Below, in pieces: positions 1 through 15,587 of a stretch of DNA of 64,000 bases. Each line of letters opens with the position of its first letter. The first letter of the stretch is position 1. The DNA is taken from NCBI GenBank assembly GCA_021527695.1, contig JAKFAO010000001.1:2418001-2482000 (forward strand), given 5' to 3'. Under the pieces are notes generated by a model. It was not told the origin of the DNA, did not search any database, and saw only the letters and a program-made list of their open reading frames with translations. The DNA is from Naematelia aurantialba. Taxonomy: Eukaryota; Basidiomycota; Tremellomycetes; Tremellales; Naemateliaceae. Position numbers and translations under genes: made by a program.

Positions 1-2548
1 TCCGAGGCACTCATCAGGCCCTCAAGATCCGGGCCGTCAATCGGCACAAAGTAACTAACCAGCACCTTCTCCTCGTCCTTGTCTCGTCTGACCAGGGTCA
101 CATTTTCTCGGACCAGCGGATGTCGCGACAGGTGGGTGTCGATCTCTCCCAACTCGATTCGGAACCCTCGGATCTTGATCTGGTCGTCGGCGCGTCCCGT
201 GCACTCGACACGCCCGTCTGGTAGGTATCGCCCCAGGTCGCCCGACCGGTACATCCGGTCCCTAATGCCAAACCAGTACTTGGCGGCGTCGGGGTTCGTT
301 TCTCGTAACGTGTCCGGGCGGTCGATACCTTCGCCAAACCAGTTGGTGACAAACTTTTCAGCAGTCGCGGCAGGGTCGAGGTAACCTTCTGCCAGACCCC
401 CAGAGCGTACGTAGATCTCGCCCATCTCGCCGACGGCGCAAGGGATGTTTCGGTCCGTTCGGTTAACCACAAGAAGCTGGACGTCAATCATGCCTTGTCC
501 GGCGGGGATCAGATCCTTCTGCGTGGACAGGAAGGTCGAGTCTTCATTGACGCTAGGAATAGCAAAGTACGATACTGCACGTTGGGTCTCTGTCGTCCCG
601 TACATGTTGATGATGCAGACATTCTTCGCGAGGTGCTGCAAGCGCGTACAGTCCCGTTTGGTAAGGACGTCGCCAACAAAGAACGCATTTCGGAGGCTAG
701 GTATCTGCCGTGTTGCCTGAGCCGACAGGAGCTGACCCATGGCTGGAGTCAGATGAGTGACGGTGACTTCGGAGTCGGCCATCCACTCGGCAAGTCGGCC
801 GGGCGTACCGATATCATCCGCTGTAGGAACGTGCAGCTGCGCGCCCAGGAAGAGTGGTGTAAACACTGTCAATCAGCGCCGCTTGTAGGTCAATACGCAC
901 TGTCTCGTTGGATAGGGTCGTGTGCAATACCACTCAACATTGTGTACTTTGAAGTTTCGTTCAGGCCAAATCTCTTGCCCATCCACGGGAAGAAGTGTGT
1001 CAAGCTGTAATGCCTGCCCTTGACGCCCTTGGGAATACCGGTACTGCCAGAGGTGAAACTGAGCGTAGCAGGCGAGTCTGGACCCAGAATGACGCCAGCC
1101 GGTGTCTGAGCAAAGCGCTGATATGGCTCGAGGATATCCGATTCCCCTAAAGGGGATCCTGTAACTCCATTAGGCGATAGTGCCACGGCGGGCACATGGA
1201 GACGCAGTTGCAGATTCTGAGCAATGAAATCCGACACTGTGGGAGAGAGCAGTCCGGCCGAAGAGATGACCAAAAGCGCCCGAGGGGTAGAGACGGAAAG
1301 ATAGACTGTCTGGCGGTTTGGAGGATACGCGGGATCTGTGCATGTCAGTCTTGAATCCCTGACACGAGCGAAATGTAGAACTCACCGACGACCGAGAAAA
1401 CCCCGCCTGCCTTGAGAATACCCATGACACACACCACCATCTCCACACTTCTCGCAGCGTAGACCATGACGACCTCGCCTCTTTCCAGGCCATTCTTCAA
1501 CAGTGCATGCGCCACGACGTTGCTTGCCTCGTCCACCTGCCTGTAGGTGAATATCCTCCTGCCTCGGCTGGGCCCGTCCATGACATCCTGTCCTTCTGCC
1601 AGCTCAGACTGCACAACACAGACGCGATCAGGATGTGCGTGCGCATTGGCGGAGAAGATGTCTGGAATAGCGCCGACGAAGCCACACCAATCGAGATCGG
1701 CTGTTGGGTCGGGCAGGATAGCTACCTGGCTAGGCGTGCGGAGGGGCAGGGAGCCAAGCGGGTGCGACGGCTCGTGGGTTGCGGCGGAATTCAGGAGCTG
1801 CAGCAGCGATTCCAAGAGGGCCGTCATGCGAGACTGAGTGAAGAGGAGCGAGTTGTACGCCAAGCGAAGGTAGAGTGGAGGTATGGACGTCCGGGTTGCT
1901 GGTGTGTCTGAAGGTGAGGCAAGCAAGAAGAGGGTGAAATCTGTGGTGAGCGAGGTGGTCGAGTCGGTCTCGACTTGTGTCGAGTCGAGAAAACGGACCC
2001 GGAAAAGAGGTCCCTCGGGCTTAAGATGGTCCACAAGCTGGGATATGGGAAGCGAGTCGGCCAACGCTTCCTCTTCTCTGTCCATGATCTGGCGCAGCAC
2101 ATCGAAGAAAGTGTTCTCGGGAGCCAAGTCGAGCTTGAGCAGCAGGGGTTGGGTCGTTCCCGGGGCCGAAGTGCAGATCACAAGTGATGGGTCGGGAGTG
2201 AATCTAAAGAGCAGGATAGTGAACGAGGCGAGCAGGAGGTGGTACGGAGTAGGCAATGGTGACGAAGGGAAGATGGTCGAGTACTCGAATGTCAGTCGCA
2301 TAAGAGTCGGGGTAAGGGATGGAGGTAGATCTAGAGACTGTGTGGCCTCGACCAGCTTGGCCGGCGCTGAAGGTATGATGAGCTTGTGACAAGGGTCTCC
2401 AGTCAACCAGCTCACAAGGTCGAGGATAGTCTGTTGGCAATGCCAAGCTGGGCAATGCCCCAAGCCGGCTCGTCCATCGCTCCAATACCGCAGCAGAGGC
2501 CGTGCCGGGAGCACATGTCCCGCCGTTGCCATTCACTTGCGTGGCCAT
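1..2548 (-). CDS. LYS2: Alpha-aminoadipate reductase, N-terminal part (cut by window edge)
   Basis: Large enzyme of the fungal lysine pathway that adenylates 2-aminoadipate, loads it on a carrier domain and reduces it to the semialdehyde. Exons in transcript order: 2548-2416, 2366-1386, 1335-901 and 865 to the left edge; introns of 49, 50 and 35 nt. About 804 of roughly 1,400 residues are present. The start is the Met of [10 protein letters not shown], followed by the family signature LPTDYPRP near residue 40. A condensation-like region comes first, then the adenylation domain with [15 protein letters not shown] (near residue 460), [14 protein letters not shown], and [20 protein letters not shown] followed by [15 protein letters not shown] (near 745). 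The carrier and reductase domains lie beyond the edge. The gene is divergent from THI20 across about 300 bp. No frameshift was seen in this part. Confidence 0.95.
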
Positions 2549-2848
2549 CTTTCTGTATGCTCTGCAGAGGCGATGGTTGAGATGAGCCTGCTTTGTGATT
2601 TTTCGTTGCAGTCGGACTCGTCGGGACTCGGAAAAAGTCCACAATCACTATCAGATTTCACGGCTGAGTCGGCCGGATGCGAAGAATAATGCCACGTCAT
2701 GTAGGGTTCGGAGAAGAGAAGCTTCGGGGCTCCGGGCGAATGAGTTCGCCAGTTGGGGTCGTTTGTGATTTCTGATTTCTAGTGTCTGGGCATAGACAGG
2801 TTGGGCTTCAACATACTCTCGAGCAAGCGCGGGACCGCAGTGGACGAG
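2549..2848. promoter_or_regulatory. Shared divergent promoter region, LYS2 / THI20
   Basis: Three hundred bases separate the two divergent start codons. No canonical TATA box or known operator stands out. The segment must hold the 5' leaders and promoters of both genes; this is inferred from layout, not from a motif. Confidence 0.5.
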
Positions 2849-5003
2849 ATGGAGCTCAAGCCCCGTAAACAGCCCCATGTGATGACTATTGCTGGTGAGG
2901 TAGAAGCAGCGGGAACAGTGGGCACACCGAGCTGATCCATCCTCTCTGCAGGAAGTGATTCTGGCGGAGGTGCCGGTATTCAGGTGAGTTATACTGGCGC
3001 ATGACGATCAACAAGAGGTGCACTGGCGCTGATTACTATGGCAGGCAGACCTCAAGACCATTGCTGCTTTTCACTGCTATGGCTCATCTGTCATCACTGG
3101 CCTTACGGCTCAGAACACCCTCGGCGTACAGGCTGTTCATGAGGTGCCCAGTGACTTTGTCGTCAAGCAGGTACGTCTCTACTTTGAATCAACCCATCTG
3201 CATCTGTATCAATTGGCAACGTTGTTGATGCTGATATCCGCTAGCTGAAAGCAGTGTTCGACGACGAGCCACCAAAGACAATCAAGCTCGGCATGCTCAC
3301 ATCCTCCAACACGATTGTATCCCTCACCAAATACCTGTCTAGTCTTGCCTCTCGTCCACCTATCATCCTCGACCCAGTCATGATTTCCACTTCGGGGCAC
3401 ACATTACTTCCTGACAATGCGATAGAAGCAATCAAGACCCAGCTAGTCCCTCTCGTTCAATGGATAACGCCAAACCTGCCCGAAGCGCAACGATTAAGTG
3501 GGACCACTACCACCGTCTCGACCTTGGCCGATATGATATCATTAGCGGACCAGTTGGCACGTCAACTCCCAATCCCTATCATTCTTCTCAAGGGTGGTCA
3601 TCTATCTGTCTCTCATGATCAGGTCGCCGCGCTTGCAACCGAATTCTCGGTGGTGTGGGACCGGGAGGGCGACGATACCGAGGACACCATCGAGATCCTT
3701 GCAGCGTTTCGCAATAATGTGGGATGTAAGCAGTCGGATGCGCTTGTCGTCGATATCCTGGTGGAGCAGGAGTACCGCCGAAAGACGCTGTTTGTTGGTC
3801 GGAAGATAGAGAGCAGCTCCACACACGGAACAGGATGCACGCTGAGTTCCGCAATCGCGTCAATCTGGGCCACTAAAGGCTCCGACTGTTCGTCACAGAG
3901 TAAGGATTTCGCAACCTTTTTAAGGCGCATACTGATGCTTGTGTCGGTAGCCTTGGCAAAGGACATTTGTAAAGAGGCCACGGCTTATACTCGCTCCGCA
4001 ATCGCCTCTGCATTCCCGTACGGACAAGGTCACGGCCCCCTCAATCATTCCCATCTGATCGTGTCTCGCGCGATACCTCTGTACGCCTGTCTGATGGCAC
4101 CGATATATGGCTGATACCGAATAGACCGACATCAACAGATCCCCATCCGTTCATGACTCGTCTCATCCAGTCCAATCTTCCATTATGGCGAGCTTACGTG
4201 GGCATCTCTGCTATGTCCTTCTATGGAATGAGCTCATCAGTGGCTGCAGGTTAGACATCCATTTGTGGTCCAGCTTGGGGAAGGAACGCTGCCGAGGGAC
4301 TGTTTTGAGCATTACATCAAGCAGGACTACCACTATCTACGACACTGTGCGTCTTACTCTGGATTCCTGAGCGCCGCTTTGCTCGCGTGTCGCCTCATAC
4401 TGATCTGACGCCAGACGCACGGGCACATGCACTTGGTGCATTCAAAGCTCAGACATTTGCCGAGATTGAAGCATTCACCGATATCGCCAAGCACATTGCG
4501 CGAGAGTCCACCATGCACGTTGAGGTGAGTGTGTGTGACGCCATGTCTTTCTCCGTCTCTTCTAGCCTGTCGAGGCCTTTAAGCTTAAAGCTGATATGGG
4601 GTAGTTCTGCGCATCGTTCGGCATCACCTTGTCTGACCTACAAGCGACTCCAGAATCCGCTCCCAACGCCGCTTACTCGCGGTACATACTCGACATTGGC
4701 CAGTCAGGGGATATACTCGACCTCTACGTGGCCGTCGCGTCCTGCCTCATCGGCTATGGCGAAGTCGGCCTCTGGCTCCGCTCGAATGGCGCCAAGATCG
4801 AGGGTAATCCCTATCGGCGCTGGATAGAGGACTACAGTGGCCCTGATTTTCTCGGCGCGGTCCAGAGGGGGATCGAGAATCTGGAAAGGAGGGTCGTCGC
4901 GGAGGATGTGGGGGAGGGGAGGATGAGGAGGCTCGAGGGAATTTGGCAGGAATGTGTGAGATTAGAGAGGGAATTCTGGGAGATGGGCCTGAACAAGACG
5001 TAG
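2849..5003 (+). CDS. THI20: Hydroxymethylpyrimidine (phosphate) kinase fused to TenA/thiaminase II
   Basis: Bifunctional thiamine enzyme of about 555 residues: it phosphorylates HMP and HMP-P and carries a thiamine-salvage TenA domain. Exons: 2849-2894, 2952-2983, 3045-3170, 3245-3899, 3951-4080, 4125-4197, 4250-4346, 4415-4524, 4605-5003. The kinase domain has AGSDSGGGAGIQADLKT (residues 14-30), LDPVMISTSGH and the anion-hole segment HGTGCTLSSAIA near 262. The TenA half begins near residue 310 with FMTRLIQSNLPLWRAYVRHP; SCLIGYGEVG near 470 holds the expected catalytic Cys. The 51-nt intron at 3900-3950 is a multiple of three and could be missed; splicing it joins SSQ to TLAKDICK. Three-part yeast THI20 has the same two-domain order. 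No thiamine-riboswitch-like segment was seen in its introns. Confidence 0.93.
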
Positions 5004-6043
5004 GAGACTGGGGGGGTGTGGGGGACATGGGAGGCGTGGAAGGCGTGAGAGGCCTGGGAGGCGTGGTAGACGTCATTGCATATCTAGTCACATCGGCAAT
5101 GTACACTTGGCTAGACGGTAAAACAGTGTGGTACTCTCCCACCAGGGCTGCACCGCTGTAGTTCGGGTTGCCCCTGTTGTCAACAGACGATTGGTGGATC
5201 GTGCACGGACAGTTCCCGAAACCTCGGTCGTCCCGCATACCCCGAGGCTCTACACATGTACCGGCATGCTAATTTCGAGCTGCTTGGGTTCTTGAGAATT
5301 GTAAAGTCAATGGCAGAGGGCGGCAAGGAGACCGCTTTTAGCTGAGTGAGAGCAGATGTTTTGCCACTCATCGAGGCAATCGGCTGTGTCCAGTGGGTGC
5401 AGCGGTTTCAGTCCCCGCTACGACTCGTTTCACTTATCACATTGAGTCAAGGGCGATATATTTCGACCGCGTCAAGTTGGAGATGGGATGACTAGGTGTG
5501 TACAAGGCATATAACGCGCAAAGCTGTAGCTCTGTCCATCCGGAAGCCGTCCGGGGCGCCGATCTACGTGGGCTGAAGTTCTCTTCTGTCCACACTGTCC
5601 TAGACATATTTGGTGGCGGTGAGCTAATGAATACTATTGCCCCAGGTGAAAGAACCGTTCTGTCAGTGGGGAGCACAGTGTATAATCTGGCGCTCGCGTT
5701 TGCAGAGTTGCCAACCTCGCGACCCTCCTCCTGGTCCGTGCACAGTGTCCAGCGCGCTGCAAGCTGATCTAACGTCAGTGGCGAAAGGATTTTTGTCTCC
5801 AAGGTTGTCCATCGCATGGTAGAGATCCAGATCCAGCCAATGTGCATGATTGGCCCGTCTGTGAGGTGTGCGGTGGCATGGCCTTGATAGTCTGCAGCAC
5901 ATAGTAGACAGCCTGAAACAGGGCCCGTCTCATCCGGAGCCCCGCATGCGCCACGTGGTTGATTTATCCCCATGCAGCAAGGCAACTCTACCACCAGAGT
6001 TTATCTTTCCCACCGCCATTTCTCACCTCCCATTCCACTTGTC
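5004..6043. other. Intergenic region, no supported gene
   Basis: One kilobase between THI20 and the acid phosphatase. A 185-codon minus-strand frame (5994-5437) resembles no family known to me and has no splice-supported extension. GA/GT-rich runs follow the THI20 stop (5010-5080). It presumably holds the THI20 3' end and the phosphatase promoter. Confidence 0.5.
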
Positions 6044-8357
6044 ATGTCAAAGACACTGGCGGCGGCCGAGATGGCTCAACAAGCAGAAGACTACGAACTG
6101 CAACCGACCACCAATGCGGACGCTGACGAGCCACTGCTCCCGCGCTACGAGCAACACTCGCACAGCTCGGCGTCGCCTTCCCCCTATGCCCGGCATGAGT
6201 TTGCAAAGCGCCACTCACGGTTCAGGCGGTCGCTAGCATGTATGTGCTTGAGCGTGATGGTGTTTGTGCCGTGGCTGGGGCTGGCAGCGTGCTTCTTTGG
6301 CCGGACGACTATCCAGCGTGTGAAAGGATGGGATCAGGTGCCAGGCGAGTGGAAGCAGTGGCTGGACAAGGTCGCGCCAGGATCGTCGGGGCAGTACAAT
6401 GGCATGTTCCCGACCGAGTAAGCTGAATCGACGACTGCTATGCCACTCCAAGCTGAAATCCACAGCGTTGGGTATGCAGGCCCCACACCGACCGGATCCG
6501 AGTGAGATGTCCCTGTCATCAGTGAGGACCCGCACTGACCCCTGCTCAGAGCGGCTCTGCTCGCAACTGCACCCGCAATGCCGATGTACACTGGCGTTTC
6601 TCCCCTTGTGTCCCCGTCCAACTCGAAAGGCACATTCAACATTATCCAACATTGGGGCAATCTCTCTCCCTACTTCTCGGTCGCCAGTCACGGCTTGCCG
6701 GAGACGAGCAGTCTCTTCCCCGAGCATTGCGAGATCGAGGAGCTGCACTGGCTTCAGCGGCATGGTGCCAGGTATATAATGTCTTTTCTCTTGCGACATC
6801 TCGCTGATCTCACCAGGTATCCAACAGGCGGAGGCGACGGACCAGCCAAAGTAGCTGAGCGGCTGAAGGCGGCCGAAGGATGGACCGCCACGGGCGATCT
6901 GGCGTTCCTAAATGACTGGAATCACAAACTAGGAGAAGAGATCCTGACGCCGTTCGGGCGTCAGCAGCTGTGTGAGCTTCCCTGACATGTGAAGTGTGGC
7001 CCAGCTCACCAAGTAGTCGATCTCGGTGTATCGGCTCGTCTGAAATACGGCAGCTTGATGGAGAAGATGGGTGGACGCCTGCCGGTCTTTAGAACAGAGA
7101 GTCAAGAGTGAGCTGAATTTGGGTTCACCGTGCGTGTAGCTCACCAAACTACAGTCGGATGCTGCGTTCCGCACAAAACTTTGCCGCTGGGTTCTTTGGC
7201 TACCCAGCTGAAGAGCAATATAATCTCCTCGTCACCATCGAGAACCCAGGATTCAACAATACCCTTGCCCCTTGGAGCACTGTCAGTGGGCTGGAGGTTC
7301 GTGGGACCAGATCTGATCAGAATATAGTGTCGTGCAGACAGTGCCGACTTCACCTCATCCGTCTGGGAGAAGCTTAACAAATGGGATAAGATCTTCCTCG
7401 CGGATGCTCAAGAGAGACTGCAGGGTATGATGGATGGGTTCGAGGTCTCTATCAAGGATGCAAAGGACTTTGTGAGTGATTGGGTGCTTCATCACGCGCT
7501 CAGCAAATGCTAATGGACCCAGATGGACTTGTGCGCATACGAGGTGGGTAGTCCTGTCGTCTGCCAAACTGACTCTGGTAGACCGTTGCTCTCGGGTATT
7601 CGTCCTTCTGCAACCTGTTCACGCAGAAGGAGTGGAAAGGATACGAGTATCGATGGGACATTTTGTGGTGGTACTATTCGAGCTTCGGCTATCCCGCCGC
7701 GAAAGCGCAAGGAATCGGATGGGTACAAGAGCTGGTGTCGCGGTTGACGCATAGTATGTTGTCTAGCATCATTCCGTATGTGACTTCACTGACTGGTCCA
7801 GCCCGTATCACCGAGTTCAACTCGTCGATCAATGGAACTCTCCACAACGATGTGCAATTCCCCCTCAATGACCCAATGTGAGCATACTCAGGCCTCCTTC
7901 AGTAGTTTGCTAACCGGCCAGATATGTTGATTTTACACACGACACCATCTTCGCGCTCTGTGAGCTGGACTGTGCATGGTGATTACACGGCTGACATATC
8001 AGTGCTGCCCACCATGAACCTCACTACATTTGCTGAGACGGGGGATCCTCCTCTCGACCACATCCCGAAACACCGCTCGTTCATTGCGTCAAAGTGAGCG
8101 ACGTCCTGGCTACACTTGAGACCTAGCTGATCGTCCGCAGATTCTGCCCGTTTGCGACCAATCTACAGATACAGGTGCTCAGCTGCGGATCAGACAAGCA
8201 AATTCGGCTCATCCTGAACGACGCCGCGGTGCCCCTTACAGGCATCAACGGGTGTCCCGAAAACGACGATGGTCTGTGCCCATTCGACACGTTTGTCGAG
8301 TCGATGCAGACGCTCATCGCCGAGGCGGACTGGGAACAAGGTTGCGGGGCCATCTAG
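6044..8357 (+). CDS. Histidine acid phosphatase (phytase family), type II membrane-anchored
   Basis: Phosphomonoesterase of the histidine acid phosphatase clade, about 575 residues. Exons: 6044-6417, 6550-6771, 6817-6971, 7017-7107, 7155-7281, 7328-7471, 7523-7543, 7582-7753, 7802-7877, 7922-7959, 8003-8093, 8141-8357. The catalytic motif RHGARYPT is completed across the 45-nt intron at 6772 (nucleophile His near 196), and the proton-donor motif THDTIF lies near 467. A hydrophobic segment at residues 63-85 (LACMCLSVMVFVPWLGLAACFF) replaces a cleavable signal, so the enzyme is probably anchored with its catalytic part in the lumen or outside. Several N-x-S/T sites (FNSSINGTL) fit a secretory route. 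An in-frame Met at 5972 would add 24 residues; I chose 6044 because the upstream stretch looks like leader. Substrate (phytate versus general phosphate esters) cannot be decided here. Confidence 0.9.
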
Positions 8358-8659
8358 ACGGCTGGCTAGGCATCGATTGTACTCTACTTATACTGAGGCT
8401 TGGTATACCATGCATCGATACCCATTGTAAGGTGACCAGGCGCGGCAAACGAACGGGCAGGCGTCAGTTGCCGTGCTTACGTCAGCTGCGTTGCCACCCA
8501 ATTGCGGACAGTTCCATGGTCAGTTCATGTTCACTATTCCGCCTTCTTCATCCATTTACAAGGTAGCGGCCCTACGACGTGGCAGAGGTCCTGTGTGTTC
8601 GTCAGCCGGACCAGAAGTAGGGCATTGTAGAATACTGTAGCGCCCCCAGCCTTGCCATC

Positions 8660-10468
8660 ATGTCCGCCTCGACGACCGTCGGTACGACCGCCGGTCCGTC
8701 TTCAGGACCGACGCCGCCCAACGCGCTATCGCCAGCGCAGGCGCGGCTCGCAGCGCTCAACAGGCTCAAAGCGAAATCCGCCCTGACCGCATCGAGCCCT
8801 TTGGCGCCGTCGCCGTCCTCGTCTCGCTATGCCCAGTCCTCCCCGTCCTCGTCTCGCTATGCTCAGTCGGCACCGTCCTCGTCTCGCGATGCTCAGTCCG
8901 CGCCGTCCTCGTCCCGCGATGCTCAGTCCGCACCGTCCTCGTCTCGCGATGCTCAGGGGGCACAGGGGAGGCAGTACGTGAATAAGCGGGCGGCGGTGCC
9001 GGCAACGTCCCGGAATATGGTGCACGAGCAGGCCAAGGAAGCCAAGGACGAGGCGCCGCTGAGACGGGATCCGGGATTGGTGAGTCGGGGTTCTCCCCCT
9101 CCCCTCTCCCCCATCTCGTACCCCTCTGTGGGTGTTAAACATAAGGGTATACTGTGTCCCACCGTGGTGGCAGATCTGAAGGCTGTCACTGTGGCCCCTC
9201 TGGCACGTCTAGTCTGCAGCTACCGCGGATATCTCGCGGCGATGTCACAACGTTGTCGTCTCAACTCCCATGCCGAAGGAGAAGCACACGCAGGCTGATC
9301 CCCGCAGGGAAAGTACTTTGAGTACGATCTCTCCAAGCTGTACAACTCGCGAGGCGGCTTCTTGACAGAGGACGACAAAGATGATGGACGGATAAAGAGC
9401 GTCGTCGAGATGGCGAGAGAAAAAGAGCGGCAGATCCAGATGATGCGCGAGGGCGAGGAGCCTGGTTAGTGTTCATCCTCGTCCTGCCCTTCTCGTCTCT
9501 CGCTCATCCTCGTCCTTATCCATGGCCCCGTCCTCATTCACGCTCCCGTCTATGTCAAGTACACCATGGCTTGCCACCACCTCTCTACGCTCCCGTGTCG
9601 GCATGGCCGTTGCTGACCGGATGGGATTCACAGCCATACACGTCGACACCAGCCCACGGTGCAGAGAGTGCGGGACACTGGAGATTGAGCATCAGTTTCT
9701 CAAGGTGCGTAGTCGGAGACGCTGACCCGGTCAAGACTAATCCTGCAGGTCTTCAACACCACCGTCTGCAAGAGCTGTAAAATCAAGTTTCCGGAAAAAT
9801 ACTCGCTTCTCACCAAGACCGAATGCAAAGAGGTAGGACGCATGCCACATCCATCGACCCTCGTCGCTGGACGTTCAGTGCTAACCGCGGGAATAGGACT
9901 ACCTCCTGACCGACCCCGAGCTGAAAGACGAAGAGCTCCTGCCGCATCTCCTCCGGCCAAATCCCTACGCCAGCACATACTCCAACATGATGCTCTTTCT
10001 CCGAGAACAGGTCGAGAAGGTCGCATGGGAGAAATGGGGCGGCGAGGAAGGGCTCGACAAGGAGTGGGAGCGGCGGGAACAGTTCAAGAAGCGGAAGCGG
10101 GAGGAGAAGTTTGAGCAGGGCTTGCGAGAGTGAGTCGAGTTGACCCATTCCGGCGCTCCCAGACAGTTCGAGGGAGTGGGATTGTCGAGCATTGCAGAGG
10201 TAATAGAGCGAGAGCGCAGTCGATGAAGATGCCGAAGGTTGGTGGGACGGACGGAGAATTCATTGGTCGTGGCATGGGAGACGAGATGTCTGCTGACGAT
10301 GGCAGTCTACGCAAACGCACACGGAACAATCTGTTCCAACGGCGGCAGGCTGCGGAACACGTGCACAACTTTGAGGATATCGAAGAGGTAGTCGATGAGG
10401 ATGGGAGCAGGAAGAGTCTGCAGCGGTGTTTTGGGTGTGGGGCGGAGCAGGAAGTGGAAGAGTGGTGA
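8660..10468 (+). CDS. RAD14: Nucleotide excision repair damage-verification protein, XPA/Rad14
   Basis: DNA-damage recognition and verification factor of nucleotide excision repair, about 375 residues. Exons: 8660-9079, 9308-9464, 9634-9704, 9749-9832, 9897-10129, 10306-10468. A C4 zinc finger is formed by Cys202, Cys205, Cys223 and Cys226 ([25 protein letters not shown] split over two exons), followed by the XPA core [16 protein letters not shown] and the basic helix [14 protein letters not shown] near the end. [17 protein letters not shown] before the finger is also typical of the family. The N-terminus is unusual: five tandem 10-residue repeats (PSSSR[YD]AQSA). Introns here run from 44 to 228 nt, longer than most in the window. 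The C-terminus ends with a small CFGCG motif. Confidence 0.92.
8813..8962 (+). repeat. Five in-frame 30-bp repeats in RAD14 exon 1
   Basis: Five head-to-tail copies of a 30-bp unit encode [40 protein letters not shown] and [10 protein letters not shown]. Copies differ by a few substitutions only. The segment is Ser-rich, probably disordered, and a good candidate for copy-number variation between strains. Confidence 0.95.
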
Positions 10469-11070
10469 GGTGAGGAGGTGAGGAGGTAGGTGTGTTGAGG
10501 TGTGAGGCGTGCATCTTGTATCCATGTATTTGGTTGTATTCACGCCTAGACTACAATATATTTTGGTTTTGCATCTATAAAAGGACGGACGATCTCTTAC
10601 GCAGAAGAGCAATCCATGAGCCAGTACTACCTTAACCCTATGGAGACCCCACAAACACTCACGTACTAATCGTCGCCACATTGACGAAATGCCGAGATGG
10701 GGTCGATCTTTCGTCATGATGGATGACGTCAGTGTAATCAAACCTCCTCTGCGCATTCCCCCTCTCGTCGTTCGTTGCTAATCGTGGCAAACTCTACTTT
10801 TCGAGTCTAGAAAGTCGGCATTCGCATGCCGGTGGAACCGGATAGAGAAGCAAAAACGTGAGCTGTCGAAAAAGTAGCAGGTGATCGATGTGATCCCTGC
10901 CCCCCTGGCTTCCCCCTCTGCCGCGGGCCTTCCATCTGCTGATTCCGCGTATAACTGCCCGCCCTCGGCTCTTGCCTCTTCTCTCTTCAACACCTACAAG
11001 CACTCGTAGCTACTTTCGCATACTGCAGCACACAAGACTACTCACACAACTACTCACACAACCAGTCGAC
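10469..11070. other. Intergenic region, no supported gene
   Basis: Six hundred bases between RAD14 and the small membrane-protein gene. A TATAAAAG string occurs at 10577, too far from the next start to assign. CT-rich sequence and repeated ACTCACACAACT-like strings directly precede the next start codon, consistent with a 5' leader. Confidence 0.45.
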
Positions 11071-11967
11071 ATGTCTTCAATCCCCCCTCCGCAGCCTCAG
11101 GTGAGTCCGAGTCAGCGAGGGCGAGAGCAGGACGCTGACGAGATTGTCTTCCCTTTCTTTCTTCGATACCCCGCCGTCTGCCGTCCCTCGGCCGCTCGAT
11201 GCTTTCCCGCCTCACAATTTCCCTCTGGCCGCGCCACGCTACCCCACTGAACCTTCGCGCCTCCCATCGATGCTCGGCTTATCATTACCACCCTCTCTCG
11301 ATTGACCCCTCCCCACACAGGCCGACCCGCACTCCCTCTCGCACACTGCGCACCTGCAGCAGGCGACCAAGAACGTCAACCGCTTTGCCAAGCGCGACCC
11401 GGCCCTCTACCCGCTGTCCTTCATCGTCGTTGGTGCACTCGGCGTAGCCGGCTACTTCTTGTACGTGCCCTAGCCGCGCTCTTGTGCACCCGCCATGGTC
11501 GAGGCACCCAGTCTGATCTGCGCAGCATGAGCAAGTCGACCGAGGTGGAGCCGCACAAGAAGCTCGTGCGCGATGGTATCGTCTACCCCTGGGACGACGC
11601 GAGCAAGCACGACACGCACCCTTCGTGAGTGCGCAGCTCGACTGCATAGACTGAGCTGATGTTTTCTCTTTCTTCTCTTTCTTCTTTCTGCCTCGTCCAT
11701 CGTTTCCCTGCCTCGCCATATCTCATTGCATGTCCATGCTGCCCCTCTCCTCTCACCCTCTAGCCAAGTCGCGGCGTTCAAGTACCGCTACAAGACCCGC
11801 CAGGGCCACTACGAGGACGCAGACCCAGCCATGGGCGCCCCCGAGACCGTGAGTGCTCCCCTTTTCTACCATACACAGCGTGAACGCGGTGCTTCCCTGG
11901 CAACGACCTCTCAAAGTGAATGACTCGATCGCTGATCGGACGAGATCAGTTCAAGGCTTCGAAGTGA
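11071..11967 (+). CDS. Small single-pass membrane protein, B12D / MLRQ-like (probable mitochondrial)
   Basis: A 123-residue protein with one membrane segment, LYPLSFIVVGALGVAGYFL, after a short N-terminus rich in Ala and Gln, then a charged tail beginning MSKSTEVEPHKKLVRDGIVY. The DPALYPL-(x)n-GYFL layout resembles the B12D/NDUFA4 (MLRQ) family of respiratory-chain-associated proteins; this is family resemblance, not proof. Exons: 11071-11100, 11321-11460, 11526-11624, 11764-11848, 11950-11967. The last exon (FKASK and stop) is inferred from a GTGAGT donor and a CTGAT branch just before CAG; without splicing the frame would read into a 26-residue unrelated tail. Introns are long (65-220 nt) relative to this short gene. 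Confidence 0.7.
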
Positions 11968-12476
11968 TGACGTCCGCCCAGACGAAGATCGCGATTTGTT
12001 TGGATTCAAATTCGTATGGCCGCATTGATAGCATGACAGTGAGGGCGGTGTGTAAAATACGTTTGTAGCCACGAGAAGCTTGATGTATCGATTCAGAAGT
12101 CCAGGCGGGTTCAACGACCACCAGCTACTCTGAGGTGATCAGACAGCACACAGTTCGCTGGTACAGTCGTGGCATCCAAACCTCGCAAACCTCGGATTAC
12201 AAGTGACTAATACAAAATTCCTAAATCCTTTGAAACGGCATTACGAACCCTCTAGACGCGACGCGGCTCGAGACGCCGAATTAGACTTTGGTGCACGGTC
12301 CACTCGGTTTCGTATCCATCACGCTGTCTCATTGCAGTCTTTCCTCACTCACCGTCGACGCCAAACGGGACATCTGGGCTGCTCGCCGTGCTTGACTGGT
12401 ATACGGCGATAGACGATACTGCGTGTCCAGCGTGGATTCGAGCGTACGTAGAATCGGCAGGAAACAGCAGTGAAGG
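11968..12476. other. Intergenic region upstream of CBK1
   Basis: About 510 bases with no supported gene. It contains the 3' end of the small membrane-protein gene and the CBK1 promoter/leader. No clear element was recognised. Confidence 0.45.
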
Positions 12477-15386
<2,910 letters not shown>

Positions 15387-15587
15387 TCTGCTCTGTTCAT
15401 GCTCATTCTCCCTGTGATCCACGACCACAGCTGTCATTCTCCCAAATAGCATTGTTGCACATGTAGTCCGACGTAACCCAACATAGAAACTCCAAAGTCT
15501 GGCATTTTGCCGATTACACTGTAGGTTGAGGCGTACGACTGGCTGCAGGTGTCTGTAGGTACACGCGATGAACGGACCCCCCTGATC

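Noticed and set aside
2849..4604. Thiamine riboswitch in THI20
   Set aside because: No segment resembling the conserved thiamine-pyrophosphate aptamer was seen in the leader or introns.
5437..5994. 185-codon minus-strand frame upstream of the acid phosphatase
   Set aside because: No family resemblance, no splice-consistent partners, and it overlaps the promoter and leader of the phosphatase gene.
10477..10500. GAGGTGAGGAGG repeats after RAD14 as possible regulatory element
   Set aside because: Short purine-rich run in the 3' flank with no further support.
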